A stretch of 17,451 nucleotides of DNA from Porphyromonadaceae bacterium (lineage in GTDB: Bacteria > Bacteroidota > Bacteroidia > Bacteroidales > Dysgonomonadaceae). Position numbers and translations under genes: made by a program. Position 1 is the first letter of the stretch, and each line of letters begins with the position of its first letter. Below, one piece after another: positions 8,222 to 15,724 of the stretch. The DNA lies in NCBI GenBank assembly GCA_022840285.1, contig JALHIE010000109.1, positions 1 through 17,451 on the forward strand, written 5' to 3'. The notes below the pieces were generated by a model, which saw only the letters and a program-made list of their open reading frames with translations, ran no database searches and was not told the DNA's origin.

Positions 8222-8229
8222 CAAAAATA
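8222..8229 (-). promoter_or_regulatory. Candidate -7 box of the small lipoprotein gene
   Basis: The minus strand reads TATTTTTG, an exact TAnnTTTG match 32 bases before the ATG at 8189. It implies transcription independent of nadD. Just upstream is a tandem 9-base repeat, TAAATGTGC/TAAATGTGG (8266-8283), which overlaps the 5' side of this promoter region and sits up against the nadD stop. Confidence 0.5.
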
Positions 8230-8284
8230 ACCAATAGGACCCAGGTTATCCCGGTTTTTCCCTGTTAAATGTGCTAAATGTGGA

Positions 8285-8869
8285 TTATTTGTACAACTTG
8301 TTGGACAGGATGAAGTCATAAACCCGGTTGGGTAAAAAAGCACGCATGTCCTTTCCCGCAAAGATACCCTCCCGTATGAAAGAGGAGGAGATCTCCACGA
8401 CAGGTGCGTCCACCAATCGAACATTTTCCGGATATAGGCCGTTTATTCGAATATCTTCTCCCAGCCTCGGATAAATCAGAATTTTAAATTCTTTTGCCAA
8501 GCGTTCATTGTCTTTCCAACGCGGGAACCTTGTCCAGTTATCGCTGCCGATGACAAGCGTAAACTCCAAATCGGGATTTTCGGTTTTCAGTTTTGTCAAT
8601 GTATCTATCGTGTAAGAGGGTTTCGGCATGTTGAACTCAATATCCGAAACGATCAGGCGGTTAAAATCCTTTACCGCCAGCCTCGTCATTTCCAACCGGA
8701 TCTTTTCTTCAAGCAGGCTGTCTATCTCTTTCAGCGGATTTTGAGGCGTAACTACGAACCAGACTTCATCGAGATAGGTGAATTCCAGCATATAGTTTGC
8801 CAGTATCAAATGCCCGATATGAACCGGATTAAAGGAACCTGAAAAAATGCCGACTTGTTTTTTCCTCAT
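8285..8869 (-). CDS. nadD: Nicotinate-nucleotide adenylyltransferase
   Basis: This 194-residue enzyme adenylates nicotinate mononucleotide to deamido-NAD, a late step of NAD synthesis. The nucleotidyltransferase signature GSFNPVHIGH lies at residues 11-20 with the HxGH-type His pair, SYTIDTL follows mid-protein, then GSDNW, and EISSSFIREG near residue 165 matches the C-terminal ISSTxIR motif. Length is normal. The ATG at 8869 gives MRKKQVGIF; a TTG one codon upstream is less likely. It lies 27 bases downstream of the GlsB-type gene on the same strand, so the two are probably co-transcribed. The call is firm. Confidence 0.95.
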   Translation of the reverse strand: MRKKQVGIFSGSFNPVHIGHLILANYMLEFTYLDEVWFVVTPQNPLKEIDSLLEEKIRLEMTRLAVKDFNRLIVSDIEFNMPKPSYTIDTLTKLKTENPDLEFTLVIGSDNWTRFPRWKDNERLAKEFKILIYPRLGEDIRINGLYPENVRLVDAPVVEISSSFIREGIFAGKDMRAFLPNRVYDFILSNKLYK

Positions 8870-8896
8870 CAACTCTACACTGTATCCGCCTATGGG

Positions 8897-9142
8897 CTAC
8901 GCCCGTTTAAACAGGGATATTACCCAAAGCAGGAGAATAGCACCCACCAACGCGGTAATGAGGCTTCCTATCAATCCGTCACCCGTACCTATTCCCAACA
9001 GATCGAAAACCCAGCCTCCGATAAGCGCACCCACAACACCCACAACGATATTCATCAGCAGTCCGAAACCACCTCCGCGCATAATATTACCCGCAAGCCA
9101 TCCGGCCACTGCTCCAATAATGATAAACCACAACCAACCCAT
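8897..9142 (-). CDS. GlsB/YeaQ/YmgE family small membrane protein
   Basis: The 81-residue protein is almost entirely hydrophobic and Gly-rich, with three membrane segments at about residues 3-20, 27-47 and 57-77. The opening GWLWFIIIGAVAGWLAGNIM with RGGGFGLLMNIVVGVVGALI and GGW is the hallmark of the family once called 'transglycosylase-associated protein'. Members are often linked to general or envelope stress, but no enzymatic activity is established and the older name should not be taken as a function. It is followed closely by nadD. I see no TAnnTTTG box just before it, so it may be transcribed from further upstream, possibly from the nspC side. Confidence 0.9.
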   Translation of the reverse strand: MGWLWFIIIGAVAGWLAGNIMRGGGFGLLMNIVVGVVGALIGGWVFDLLGIGTGDGLIGSLITALVGAILLLWVISLFKRA

Positions 9143-9224
9143 GACATTTATTTTTTAAAAGTTTCTTTATCACCAGATAAACAGAGAAAGGCGTTAATTT
9201 GTTCTTGTTTTTCCGGTAAAACTC

Positions 9225-10330
9225 CTAACTCATCCGGTTTTTATAGTCCCCGTAACCGAACCGCCTGTACAGTTTGAACTCGCCCTCCTGCGTCCAAAGG
9301 CCGATAGAGGGATGCGAAACACCGTTGAACATGGTGGTTTTTACGGTGGTGTAGTGAATCATATCTTCAAAAACAACCTTATCGCCCACTCTCCGCTCAA
9401 ACAACTGTTTCCCCCCATCCTGTAAGTAGGTTTCCCGGCCACAGGATCGTGATACGCACCGCGGATCCGCGGTTTGTAGGGCATCTCCAGGCAATCGGGC
9501 ATATGGCAGGAGAAAGAAACGTTAAGCATGGCCGTCAGGATACCTTCGTTCTCCACGATATCGGCAACGTCGGCCACCAGGACTCCCGTCTGCCACGCAA
9601 ACGCGCTGCCGGGCTCCATAATGATTTCCAGGTTGGGATATTTTTCCCTAAAATGGATAAGCAACCCGATTAAATGTTCCACATCGTAATCTTCGTGTGT
9701 CATCAGGTGACCTCCCCCCAAATTCAGCCATTCCACCTTTGTCAGAAAACGCCCAAACTTCCGTTCAACAACTTCCAATGTTTTTTCCAGGTCGTAGGAA
9801 TTGTTTTCGCACAAGTTGTGCAAGTGTAGTCCGGAAACTCCTTCCGGCAAGGTATCACCCATATTTTTTGCGGTAACCCCCAACCGTGAACCCGGCATGC
9901 TCGGATTGTACAGATCGGTCTCCACCACCGAAAATTCGGGATTGATGCGGATTCCGCATTTAACAGCACCGGCCGAAGCAACGACCTTCGGGTAAAACCG
10001 GTGAAACTGCGACAATGAATTAAAAGTGATGTGGCTGCTGTATTTCAGAAACAGCGGAAAATCATAATCGGTGTACGACGGGGCGTAAGTATGCGCAGCA
10101 CTGCCCATTTCCTCGAATGCCAGCTGCGCTTCGGCTACCGAGCTTGCTGTGGAGTGACCGATATACTCCCGTACAATGGGAAATGCCTTCCACATGGCAA
10201 ACGCTTTAAATGCCAATATAATATTAACTCCGGCCTTTTCTTCCACCGATTTTATCCGTTGCAGGTTTTTGCGGAGCAACCGCTCTTCCATTACGTAGCA
10301 CGGAGAAGGAATTTTACTGAGGTCGATCAT
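9225..10330 (-). pseudogene. nspC: Carboxy(nor)spermidine decarboxylase, frameshifted by an internal deletion
   Basis: The first frame reads as NspC, a PLP enzyme that decarboxylates carboxyspermidine or carboxynorspermidine. It has Lys42 in LAFKAF for PLP, then LHLHNLCEN, LNLGGGHLMT, MEPGSAF and CHMPDCLEMPYKPRIRGAYH. It keeps the catalytic Cys motif GGNSCL, but after CLSGE it drifts to an unrelated tail and a stop at 9359. The second frame resumes the family with RRVGDKVVFEDMIHYTTVKT and continues to FGYGDYKNRMS at 9225. In intact relatives, from memory, about 13 residues lie between CLAG and the VGD; only two bases remain here, so about 37 bases are missing. The 323-residue product loses the C-terminal part of the cofactor site. 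A sequencing or assembly error is the main alternative. Confidence 0.9.
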
Positions 10331-10350
10331 GTTTTATTTTTTTCGTAACG

Positions 10351-10358
10351 CAAATCTA
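10351..10358 (-). promoter_or_regulatory. Candidate -7 box of the nspC promoter
   Basis: The minus strand reads TAGATTTG, an exact TAnnTTTG match, ending 21 bases before the nspC ATG at 10330. The leader would be short, about 13-15 bases. It suggests nspC is transcribed separately from clpB, although no hairpin terminator is visible in the 95-base gap between them. Confidence 0.5.
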
Positions 10359-10425
10359 CATAAAAAATCGATGAACATGCCCCTGCGTACAAAAAACAAA
10401 CGATTACCGCTGAAAATAGAGGGCA

Positions 10426-13014
10426 CTAGTTCCTGAAATATACGTTTTCATCAATAGCGTCAATCACAATTGGCCTGGAGTTATCCACCTTGCCGGAAAG
10501 GATATCTTTCGACAACTGGTTGAGCACTTTACGCTGAATAACCCGTTTCACGGGACGTGCACCAAACTCGGGATCGTATCCCGCCTCCGATATGCTCCGA
10601 ACCGCCTCGTCGGTGTATTCCAGTGCGATACCGTTCTCCGTCAGCATTTTCTTTACGATATTCAGCTGAATACGCACGATCTGTGCTATTTCATCCTGTT
10701 TGAGCGGAGCAAACATAATGATATCGTCGATACGGTTCAGGAATTCGGGGCGAATGGTTTGCTTCAGCATATTCATCACCAGGTTCCTGGTGTTTTCAAC
10801 AATCTCTTCCCGGTTGCGTTCGGTAATTTTCTCAAAATTCTCCCGGATAACGTTCGAGCCCATGTTGGAAGTCATGATGATGATCGTATTCTTGAAGTTC
10901 ACCACCCTCCCCTTGTTGTCGGTCAGCCGCCCGTCGTCCAGCACCTGCAGCAGGATGTTGAAAACATCGGGATGCGCTTTCTCAATCTCATCAAACAGCA
11001 CCACGGAATAGGGTTTCCGGCGGATCGCTTCGGTCAATTGCCCCCCTTCGTCGTAACCCACGTATCCGGGAGGTGCCCCGATCAGCCGCGTAGCGCTGAA
11101 TTTCTCCTGGTATTCACTCATGTCGATGCGGGTCATCATGTTCTCATCGTCGAACAGGTAATCGGCCAGGGCTTTTGCCAGCTCGGTTTTTCCCACTCCG
11201 GTGGTTCCCAGGAAGATAAACGAACCGATCGGGCGTCTCGGATCGCTCAGTCCCGCACGGTTACGGCGCACGGCATCGGCAACGGCGGTAATGGCTTCTT
11301 CTTGTCCGACAACACGTTTATGCAACTCTTCCTCGAGGTGGAGCAGCTTCTCGCGTTCGCTTTGCAACATTCTGCTCACGGGAATTCCAGTCCACCGGGA
11401 AACCACGTCTGCAATATCTTCAGCATCCACCTCCTCTTTAATCATGGCACTGCCACCCTGGGTTTCGTGTAACTGATTTTTAAGCTGCTCGATTTCCGCC
11501 TCCTTTTCCTTTATTTTCCCGTACCGCAATTCGGCCACTTTTCCGTAGTCACCTTCCCGCTCGGCTTTTTCTGCCTGGAACTTGGCATCTTCAATGTCAA
11601 TCTTGTTCTGCTGTATCCGGTTGATCAACTCTTTTTCCGATTGCCACCGCGCTTTCAGCACGTTTTCATCTTCGCGCAGGTTCTCGATCTGCTTGGTCAG
11701 CATCTCTTCCTTGGCTGTATCATTCTCGCGGCGGATGGCTTCGCGTTCAATTTCCAACTGCTTGATGCGGCGCATGATCTCATCCAGTTCATACGGCACG
11801 GAATCCACTTCCATGCGTAATTTTGCCGCCGCCTCGTCCATCAGGTCAATGGCCTTGTCGGGCAGAAACCGGTCGGTGATGTACCTGTGCGACAGTTGCA
11901 CGGCAGCAATGATCGCTTCATCCTTGATACGCACTTTGTGGTGGTTTTCGTACTTTTCTTTCAATCCCCGGAGGATGGAGATGCTGTCCGACTCCGTGGG
12001 TTCGTCCACCATAACCGTCTGGAAGCGTCGTTCCAGCGCCTTGTCCTTTTCGAAATACTTCTGATATTCGTCCAGCGTAGTAGCACCGATAGCACGCAGC
12101 TCACCCCGCGCCAGCGCCGGCTTCAAAATGTTGGCAGCATCCATGGCCCCGTCGCTTTTTCCGGCACCCACAAGCGTATGGATTTCATCGATAAAAAGAA
12201 TAATCTCTCCCTCTGCTTTCACCACCTCGTTCACTACCGATTTCAACCGTTCCTCAAACTCTCCCTTGTATTTTGCCCCGGCGATGAGCGCACCCATATC
12301 GAGTGAATAAATCTCCTTACTCTTGAGGTTTTCGGGCACGTCTCCCCGAACGATACGGTGTGCGATTCCTTCGGCAATGGCCGTTTTTCCGGTTCCCGGC
12401 TCACCGATAAGAATGGGATTGTTCTTGGTGCGGCGGCTCAGGATCTGCAGCACGCGGCGAATCTCCTCGTCGCGGCCGATAACGGGGTCGAGCTTGCCGT
12501 TTCTGGCCCTGTCGTTCAGGTTCACGGCATATTTGCCCAACGATTGATAGGTATCCTCCGCGGATGGGCTGGTCACTTTTTCGCCTTTGCGCAACTCGTT
12601 AATGGCCGACTGGAGCGTGTTCTGTGAAATTCCGGCATTTTTCATCAACTGCGAAGCAGCGTTCCTCTCGCTGATAATTGCCAGCAGTAAATGCTCGAGC
12701 GACACGAACTGGTCGCCCATCTTGCTCGCAAAATCGGTAGATTTCTGAAAAACGGCGTTTGTTTCACGGCTCAGCATCGGATCTCCGCCTGAAACGCGCG
12801 GATAGGATTCAATCTCCTTATCCACAGCTGTATCCAGGTTCTTCACGTTCACTCCCAGCTTCTGAAACAAAAAATGGGTAACGTTTTCGCCCACCAACAT
12901 CACACCTTTGAGCAGGTGAGCGGGTTCAATCATTTGCTGATTGCTTGCCTGCGCCAGGTCAATGGCTTTTTGCACCGCCTCCTGTGCCTTGATTGTAAAA
13001 TTGTTGAAGTTCAT
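10426..13014 (-). CDS. clpB: ClpB disaggregase (Hsp100 AAA+ chaperone)
   Basis: This 862-residue hexameric ATPase threads proteins out of aggregates together with DnaK. The N-terminal Clp repeat domain spans about 1-150. The first AAA+ module has Walker A GEPGTGKT (204-211), pore loop GAKYKGEFEER (Tyr249) and Walker B FIDEIH (Asp276-Glu277). The long charged coiled-coil middle domain, about 410-520, is present and marks ClpB, not ClpA or ClpC. The second module has Walker A GTTGVGKT (603-610), pore motif GYVGYDEGG and VLFDEIEKAH. It is full length and shows no defects. The upstream 98-base gap has unusual paired repeats, described separately. The gene lies downstream of the VWA gene on the same strand. 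Confidence 0.98.
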   Translation of the reverse strand: MNFNNFTIKAQEAVQKAIDLAQASNQQMIEPAHLLKGVMLVGENVTHFLFQKLGVNVKNLDTAVDKEIESYPRVSGGDPMLSRETNAVFQKSTDFASKMGDQFVSLEHLLLAIISERNAASQLMKNAGISQNTLQSAINELRKGEKVTSPSAEDTYQSLGKYAVNLNDRARNGKLDPVIGRDEEIRRVLQILSRRTKNNPILIGEPGTGKTAIAEGIAHRIVRGDVPENLKSKEIYSLDMGALIAGAKYKGEFEERLKSVVNEVVKAEGEIILFIDEIHTLVGAGKSDGAMDAANILKPALARGELRAIGATTLDEYQKYFEKDKALERRFQTVMVDEPTESDSISILRGLKEKYENHHKVRIKDEAIIAAVQLSHRYITDRFLPDKAIDLMDEAAAKLRMEVDSVPYELDEIMRRIKQLEIEREAIRRENDTAKEEMLTKQIENLREDENVLKARWQSEKELINRIQQNKIDIEDAKFQAEKAEREGDYGKVAELRYGKIKEKEAEIEQLKNQLHETQGGSAMIKEEVDAEDIADVVSRWTGIPVSRMLQSEREKLLHLEEELHKRVVGQEEAITAVADAVRRNRAGLSDPRRPIGSFIFLGTTGVGKTELAKALADYLFDDENMMTRIDMSEYQEKFSATRLIGAPPGYVGYDEGGQLTEAIRRKPYSVVLFDEIEKAHPDVFNILLQVLDDGRLTDNKGRVVNFKNTIIIMTSNMGSNVIRENFEKITERNREEIVENTRNLVMNMLKQTIRPEFLNRIDDIIMFAPLKQDEIAQIVRIQLNIVKKMLTENGIALEYTDEAVRSISEAGYDPEFGARPVKRVIQRKVLNQLSKDILSGKVDNSRPIVIDAIDENVYFRN

Positions 13015-13029
13015 ATGTTGTTTTTTTAG

Positions 13030-13107
13030 ATCTTGATTCTTGCATCTTGACTCTTTGCTTTAAACGAACAATTTCCTTGCCAAAGAGAAAGTTATGACGA
13101 TTTGGCA
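13030..13107 (-). promoter_or_regulatory. clpB leader with two mutually exclusive hairpins and a heptad repeat
   Basis: Two inverted repeats overlap. One is TGCCAAA (13078-13084) with TTTGGCA (13101-13107). The other is CTCTTTG (13051-13057) with CAAAGAG (13081-13087). They share bases 13081-13084, so only one can form at a time. Next to them, closer to clpB, is a run of four similar 7-base units, ATCTTGA, TTCTTGC, ATCTTGA and CTCTTTG (13030-13057). No CIRCE element and no exact TAnnTTTG box are visible. This may be a regulatory leader of a heat-shock gene, but that is inference. Confidence 0.4.
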
Positions 13108-13112
13108 GGGAC

Positions 13113-14966
13113 TCACTTTTCCAACTGCTCCACGGCTTCCACCAGCCGGATAAACTCGTGCCGATACCCGTTCGGATCGTTGCCCAATCCTTTACGGGCA
13201 AGACGGATCACGTCGGAATATTCAGCATCGCCTTTAAAATCGCTATTGCGTAACAACTGTCCGAACATGGCCGCCGCCATGGCGAAGTTGAAGTCCTGCG
13301 AAGCATTTAGATTCATCCGGTTTGCCAAGACGGGAACTTCCAGTTTCCTGCTCACATCTTTATCCGGCTCTTTGTAACGGAGTTTCACGGTTAGCAATTC
13401 TTTGGAATCGGCAAATTTGGGTAACGATACATCGTTTTTAGTTTGTTGGTATTTCAATTTATCCACGTTGCCGACAGGAACATCTACGCCAACAGGAACA
13501 ATTTCGTACAGAGCAGTAACGGTATGCCCGGCGCCAAGTTCGCCCGCGTCTTTGGTGTCGTCGTTAAAGTCTTCGTCGTTGAGCAACCGACTTTCGTAGC
13601 CAATTAACCGATAGGCATTCACAAAGTTAGGATTAAATTCCACTTGCAGCTTCACGTCCTTAGCAACAGCGTACATCGTACCTCCAAATTCGTTTACCAA
13701 CACTTTGTTTGCTTCCTGCAAGTTATCGATATATGCGTGATTACCGTTACCTTTTTGTGCCAGCGTCTGTAGTTTGTTATCCTTATAATTCCCCATCCCG
13801 TAACCGAGAACGGTTAAAAAAACGCCCGATTTCCGTTTGCTTTCAATCAGCGACTCCAACTCGGTTAGACTTGAAACACCCACGTTAAAATCACCGTCGG
13901 TACATAAAATCACCCGGTTATTTCCGCCTTTCACTAAATTTTTTTCCGCAATTTTATACGCCAATTGAATTCCCGCGCCTCCGGCGGTGGAGCCTCCAGC
14001 CTGAAGATTATCCAACGCTTCCATTATCTTCTGTTTATCCGAAGCGCTTGTCGATGGCAATACTTCGCCCGCGGCTCCGGCATACGTAACAATGGCTACC
14101 TGGTCTTTCGGGCGCAAATTGTTTACCAACAGCTTCATCGATGCTTTTACCAACGGCAGTTTATTGGCGCTGAACATTGATCCGGAAACATCAAGCAAAA
14201 ATACGAAGTTGCTTACCGGCAACGTTTCCGAAGGAATCTCTTTTGCTTTTACCCCGATGTGCACCATGTTATGCTTTTTGTTCCAGGGACAAACCGCCGT
14301 TTCGGTAACAATCCGCACCGGATACCCGTCCGAAGGCTGTGGATAGTCGTAACTGAAATAATTGACGATTTCCTCCACGCGGACTACATCCTTCGAAGGC
14401 ATTTGCCCCTGATTTATCATCCGCCGGATATTGCTGTAGGATGCGCCATCCACGTCCAACGAGAAAGTAGATAACGGATGCTGAATGGTAGACAGAAATC
14501 GGTTTTCTTTAAACGCTTCGTATTCTTCCGTATTTACCTCGCGAGGATACGGAAAAATCACAGACGGCAGGTAATATGACTGATCAGCAACACGCATAAC
14601 GCTACCTGCCACCGCATTTTTTTTCTGTGTTCCGAAAGCAACCACCACCACTTCTTCCAGGGCTACTTTATCCGGTTTCAGATACACATCCAAATGTAGT
14701 TTATTCACTTTAATTTCTTGTACCAAATAACCGATGTACGAAAAAGAGAGGGTATTGCCTTTCTCTACCTTTATCCTATATCTTCCGTTTACATCGGTAA
14801 CAGTACCGTTTTGTGTACCTTTAACCTGCACGGTCACACCCACCAGCGGCGATTTGTCATGAGCATCGTACACCGTCCCGGTCACTTCCATTTCCTGTGC
14901 GCAAACAGAAAAAACAAAACCTGTCATAAATAGGATCATCCCGATCCGTTGCAATGTTGTTTTCAT
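13113..14966 (-). CDS. Secreted von Willebrand A (YfbK-type) protein with SusC-like N-terminal module
   Basis: The 617-residue protein has a signal peptide (1-24, ending CAQ), then a carboxypeptidase-regulatory-like beta domain (about 28-98). A SusC-type stretch, EEVVVVAFGTQKK, follows at 104-116. Instead of a TonB-receptor barrel it then has the N-terminal domain typical of YfbK-like VWA proteins (about 145-215), a VWA domain with the metal-site motif DVSGSM (259-264) and TDGDFNVG, and the C-terminal domain of the same family to the end. Such proteins bind partners through a Mg-dependent site; the ligand is unknown. No membrane anchor is visible after the signal, so it is probably periplasmic or exported. 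It is divergent from the ECF sigma operon, whose second gene carries the same N-terminal module. Confidence 0.92.
   Translation of the reverse strand: MKTTLQRIGMILFMTGFVFSVCAQEMEVTGTVYDAHDKSPLVGVTVQVKGTQNGTVTDVNGRYRIKVEKGNTLSFSYIGYLVQEIKVNKLHLDVYLKPDKVALEEVVVVAFGTQKKNAVAGSVMRVADQSYYLPSVIFPYPREVNTEEYEAFKENRFLSTIQHPLSTFSLDVDGASYSNIRRMINQGQMPSKDVVRVEEIVNYFSYDYPQPSDGYPVRIVTETAVCPWNKKHNMVHIGVKAKEIPSETLPVSNFVFLLDVSGSMFSANKLPLVKASMKLLVNNLRPKDQVAIVTYAGAAGEVLPSTSASDKQKIMEALDNLQAGGSTAGGAGIQLAYKIAEKNLVKGGNNRVILCTDGDFNVGVSSLTELESLIESKRKSGVFLTVLGYGMGNYKDNKLQTLAQKGNGNHAYIDNLQEANKVLVNEFGGTMYAVAKDVKLQVEFNPNFVNAYRLIGYESRLLNDEDFNDDTKDAGELGAGHTVTALYEIVPVGVDVPVGNVDKLKYQQTKNDVSLPKFADSKELLTVKLRYKEPDKDVSRKLEVPVLANRMNLNASQDFNFAMAAAMFGQLLRNSDFKGDAEYSDVIRLARKGLGNDPNGYRHEFIRLVEAVEQLEK
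14619..14654 (-). repeat. Inverted repeat, arm 1 (inside the VWA gene)
   Basis: These 36 bases, read on the minus strand, match 16565-16600 on the plus strand at 35 of 36 positions; the first 26 are identical, then there is one A/T difference, then nine identical bases. They encode EVVVVAFGTQKK in the VWA protein. The flanking codons diverge quickly. Confidence 0.95.
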
Positions 14967-15060
14967 AATTTTTTCGTTTTTAACATGAATACTTTTTTGA
15001 ATCTTCTGCTTTATGGATACAAATGGGGATGAAATTCCATAAACAAACCGATAAATTTCT

Positions 15061-15068
15061 TATTTTTG
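15061..15068 (+). promoter_or_regulatory. Candidate -7 box of the ECF sigma operon
   Basis: TATTTTTG matches TAnnTTTG exactly, ending 34 bases before the TTG start of the sigma gene. This looks like a housekeeping-sigma promoter, so the operon need not depend only on its own sigma factor. The rest of the 136-base divergent gap (14967-15102) is AT-rich and holds no gene. Confidence 0.5.
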
Positions 15069-15102
15069 TGAATCGGGATTAATGTATTAAAACAGCAAAT
15101 TC

Positions 15103-15705
15103 TTGAAAACCAATAGGAAAATAACAAACCTATCGAACGAGGAATTGTTTGAACGGTATAAAAAAGGACGTCAAACCATGTACTTCCACGAATTGTTCCG
15201 TCGATACATTCCGATGCTGTACGGATTATGCCTGAAATACCTCGGTAATGGACCCGATGCGCAAGACGCCGTGATGGATTTATTCGAAGATCTAAATCAA
15301 AAGATCACAAACTACGAGATAAGCAACTTTCATTCATGGCTTTATACCGTGGCTAAAAATCACTGTTTACTGAAGATAAGGAAAGACAAGCACGTTTTTT
15401 TCGAAGATATAAACGAATCGGTTATGGAAAACGGCGATTTTTTTACTCCATTAGATGAAGAGAAGGTGAACGAAGAAAAATCGGCGCTGGATTATTGTAT
15501 GGCAAAGTTAGGCGCAGAGCAGCGGACGAGCATCGAGTATTTTTATCACGAAGACAAGTCGTATGCCGACATCGTTTCCTTGACAGGCTATACGTTAGAA
15601 AAAGTAAAAAGTTACATTCAGAACGGAAAAAGAAATTTGAAGAATTGCATTTTACGGCTAAGAGCATTGAACGAAGAGCAAAGGGTCCAAACACGCAATA
15701 CGTAA
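15103..15705 (+). CDS. ECF-type RNA polymerase sigma factor
   Basis: This 200-residue protein has sigma region 2 (about 25-95), with PDAQDAVMDLFEDL and the core-binding and promoter-melting stretch FHSWLYTVAKNHCLLKI. A variable acidic linker follows, then region 4 (about 130-185) with a helix-turn-helix at SYADIVSLTGYTLEKVKSYI. Regions 1 and 3 are absent, as in ECF factors. The start is taken as TTG at 15103, because the in-frame ATG at 15082 is followed at once by TAA and the next Met would cut into region 2. It is followed after 19 bases by a membrane protein that looks like its regulator. The -33 promoter it recognises cannot be told from this window. Confidence 0.93.
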   Translation: MKTNRKITNLSNEELFERYKKGRQTMYFHELFRRYIPMLYGLCLKYLGNGPDAQDAVMDLFEDLNQKITNYEISNFHSWLYTVAKNHCLLKIRKDKHVFFEDINESVMENGDFFTPLDEEKVNEEKSALDYCMAKLGAEQRTSIEYFYHEDKSYADIVSLTGYTLEKVKSYIQNGKRNLKNCILRLRALNEEQRVQTRNT

Positions 15706-15724
15706 CACGCGACATTTTGACAAA

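Noticed and set aside
9359..9440. Programmed frameshifting in nspC, and likewise in the serpin gene
   Set aside because: Conserved residues are missing as well as the frame, and there is no slippery heptamer with a downstream structure at either junction.
9225..9494. The nspC 3' part as a separate small gene
   Set aside because: Its first 25 or so residues are nspC read in the wrong frame, and the recognisable part begins mid-domain at VGDKVVFEDM.
10759..11472. Open frame of 237 codons on the plus strand opposite clpB
   Set aside because: It is a shadow of clpB codons, with no motif, no promoter and no independent start signal.
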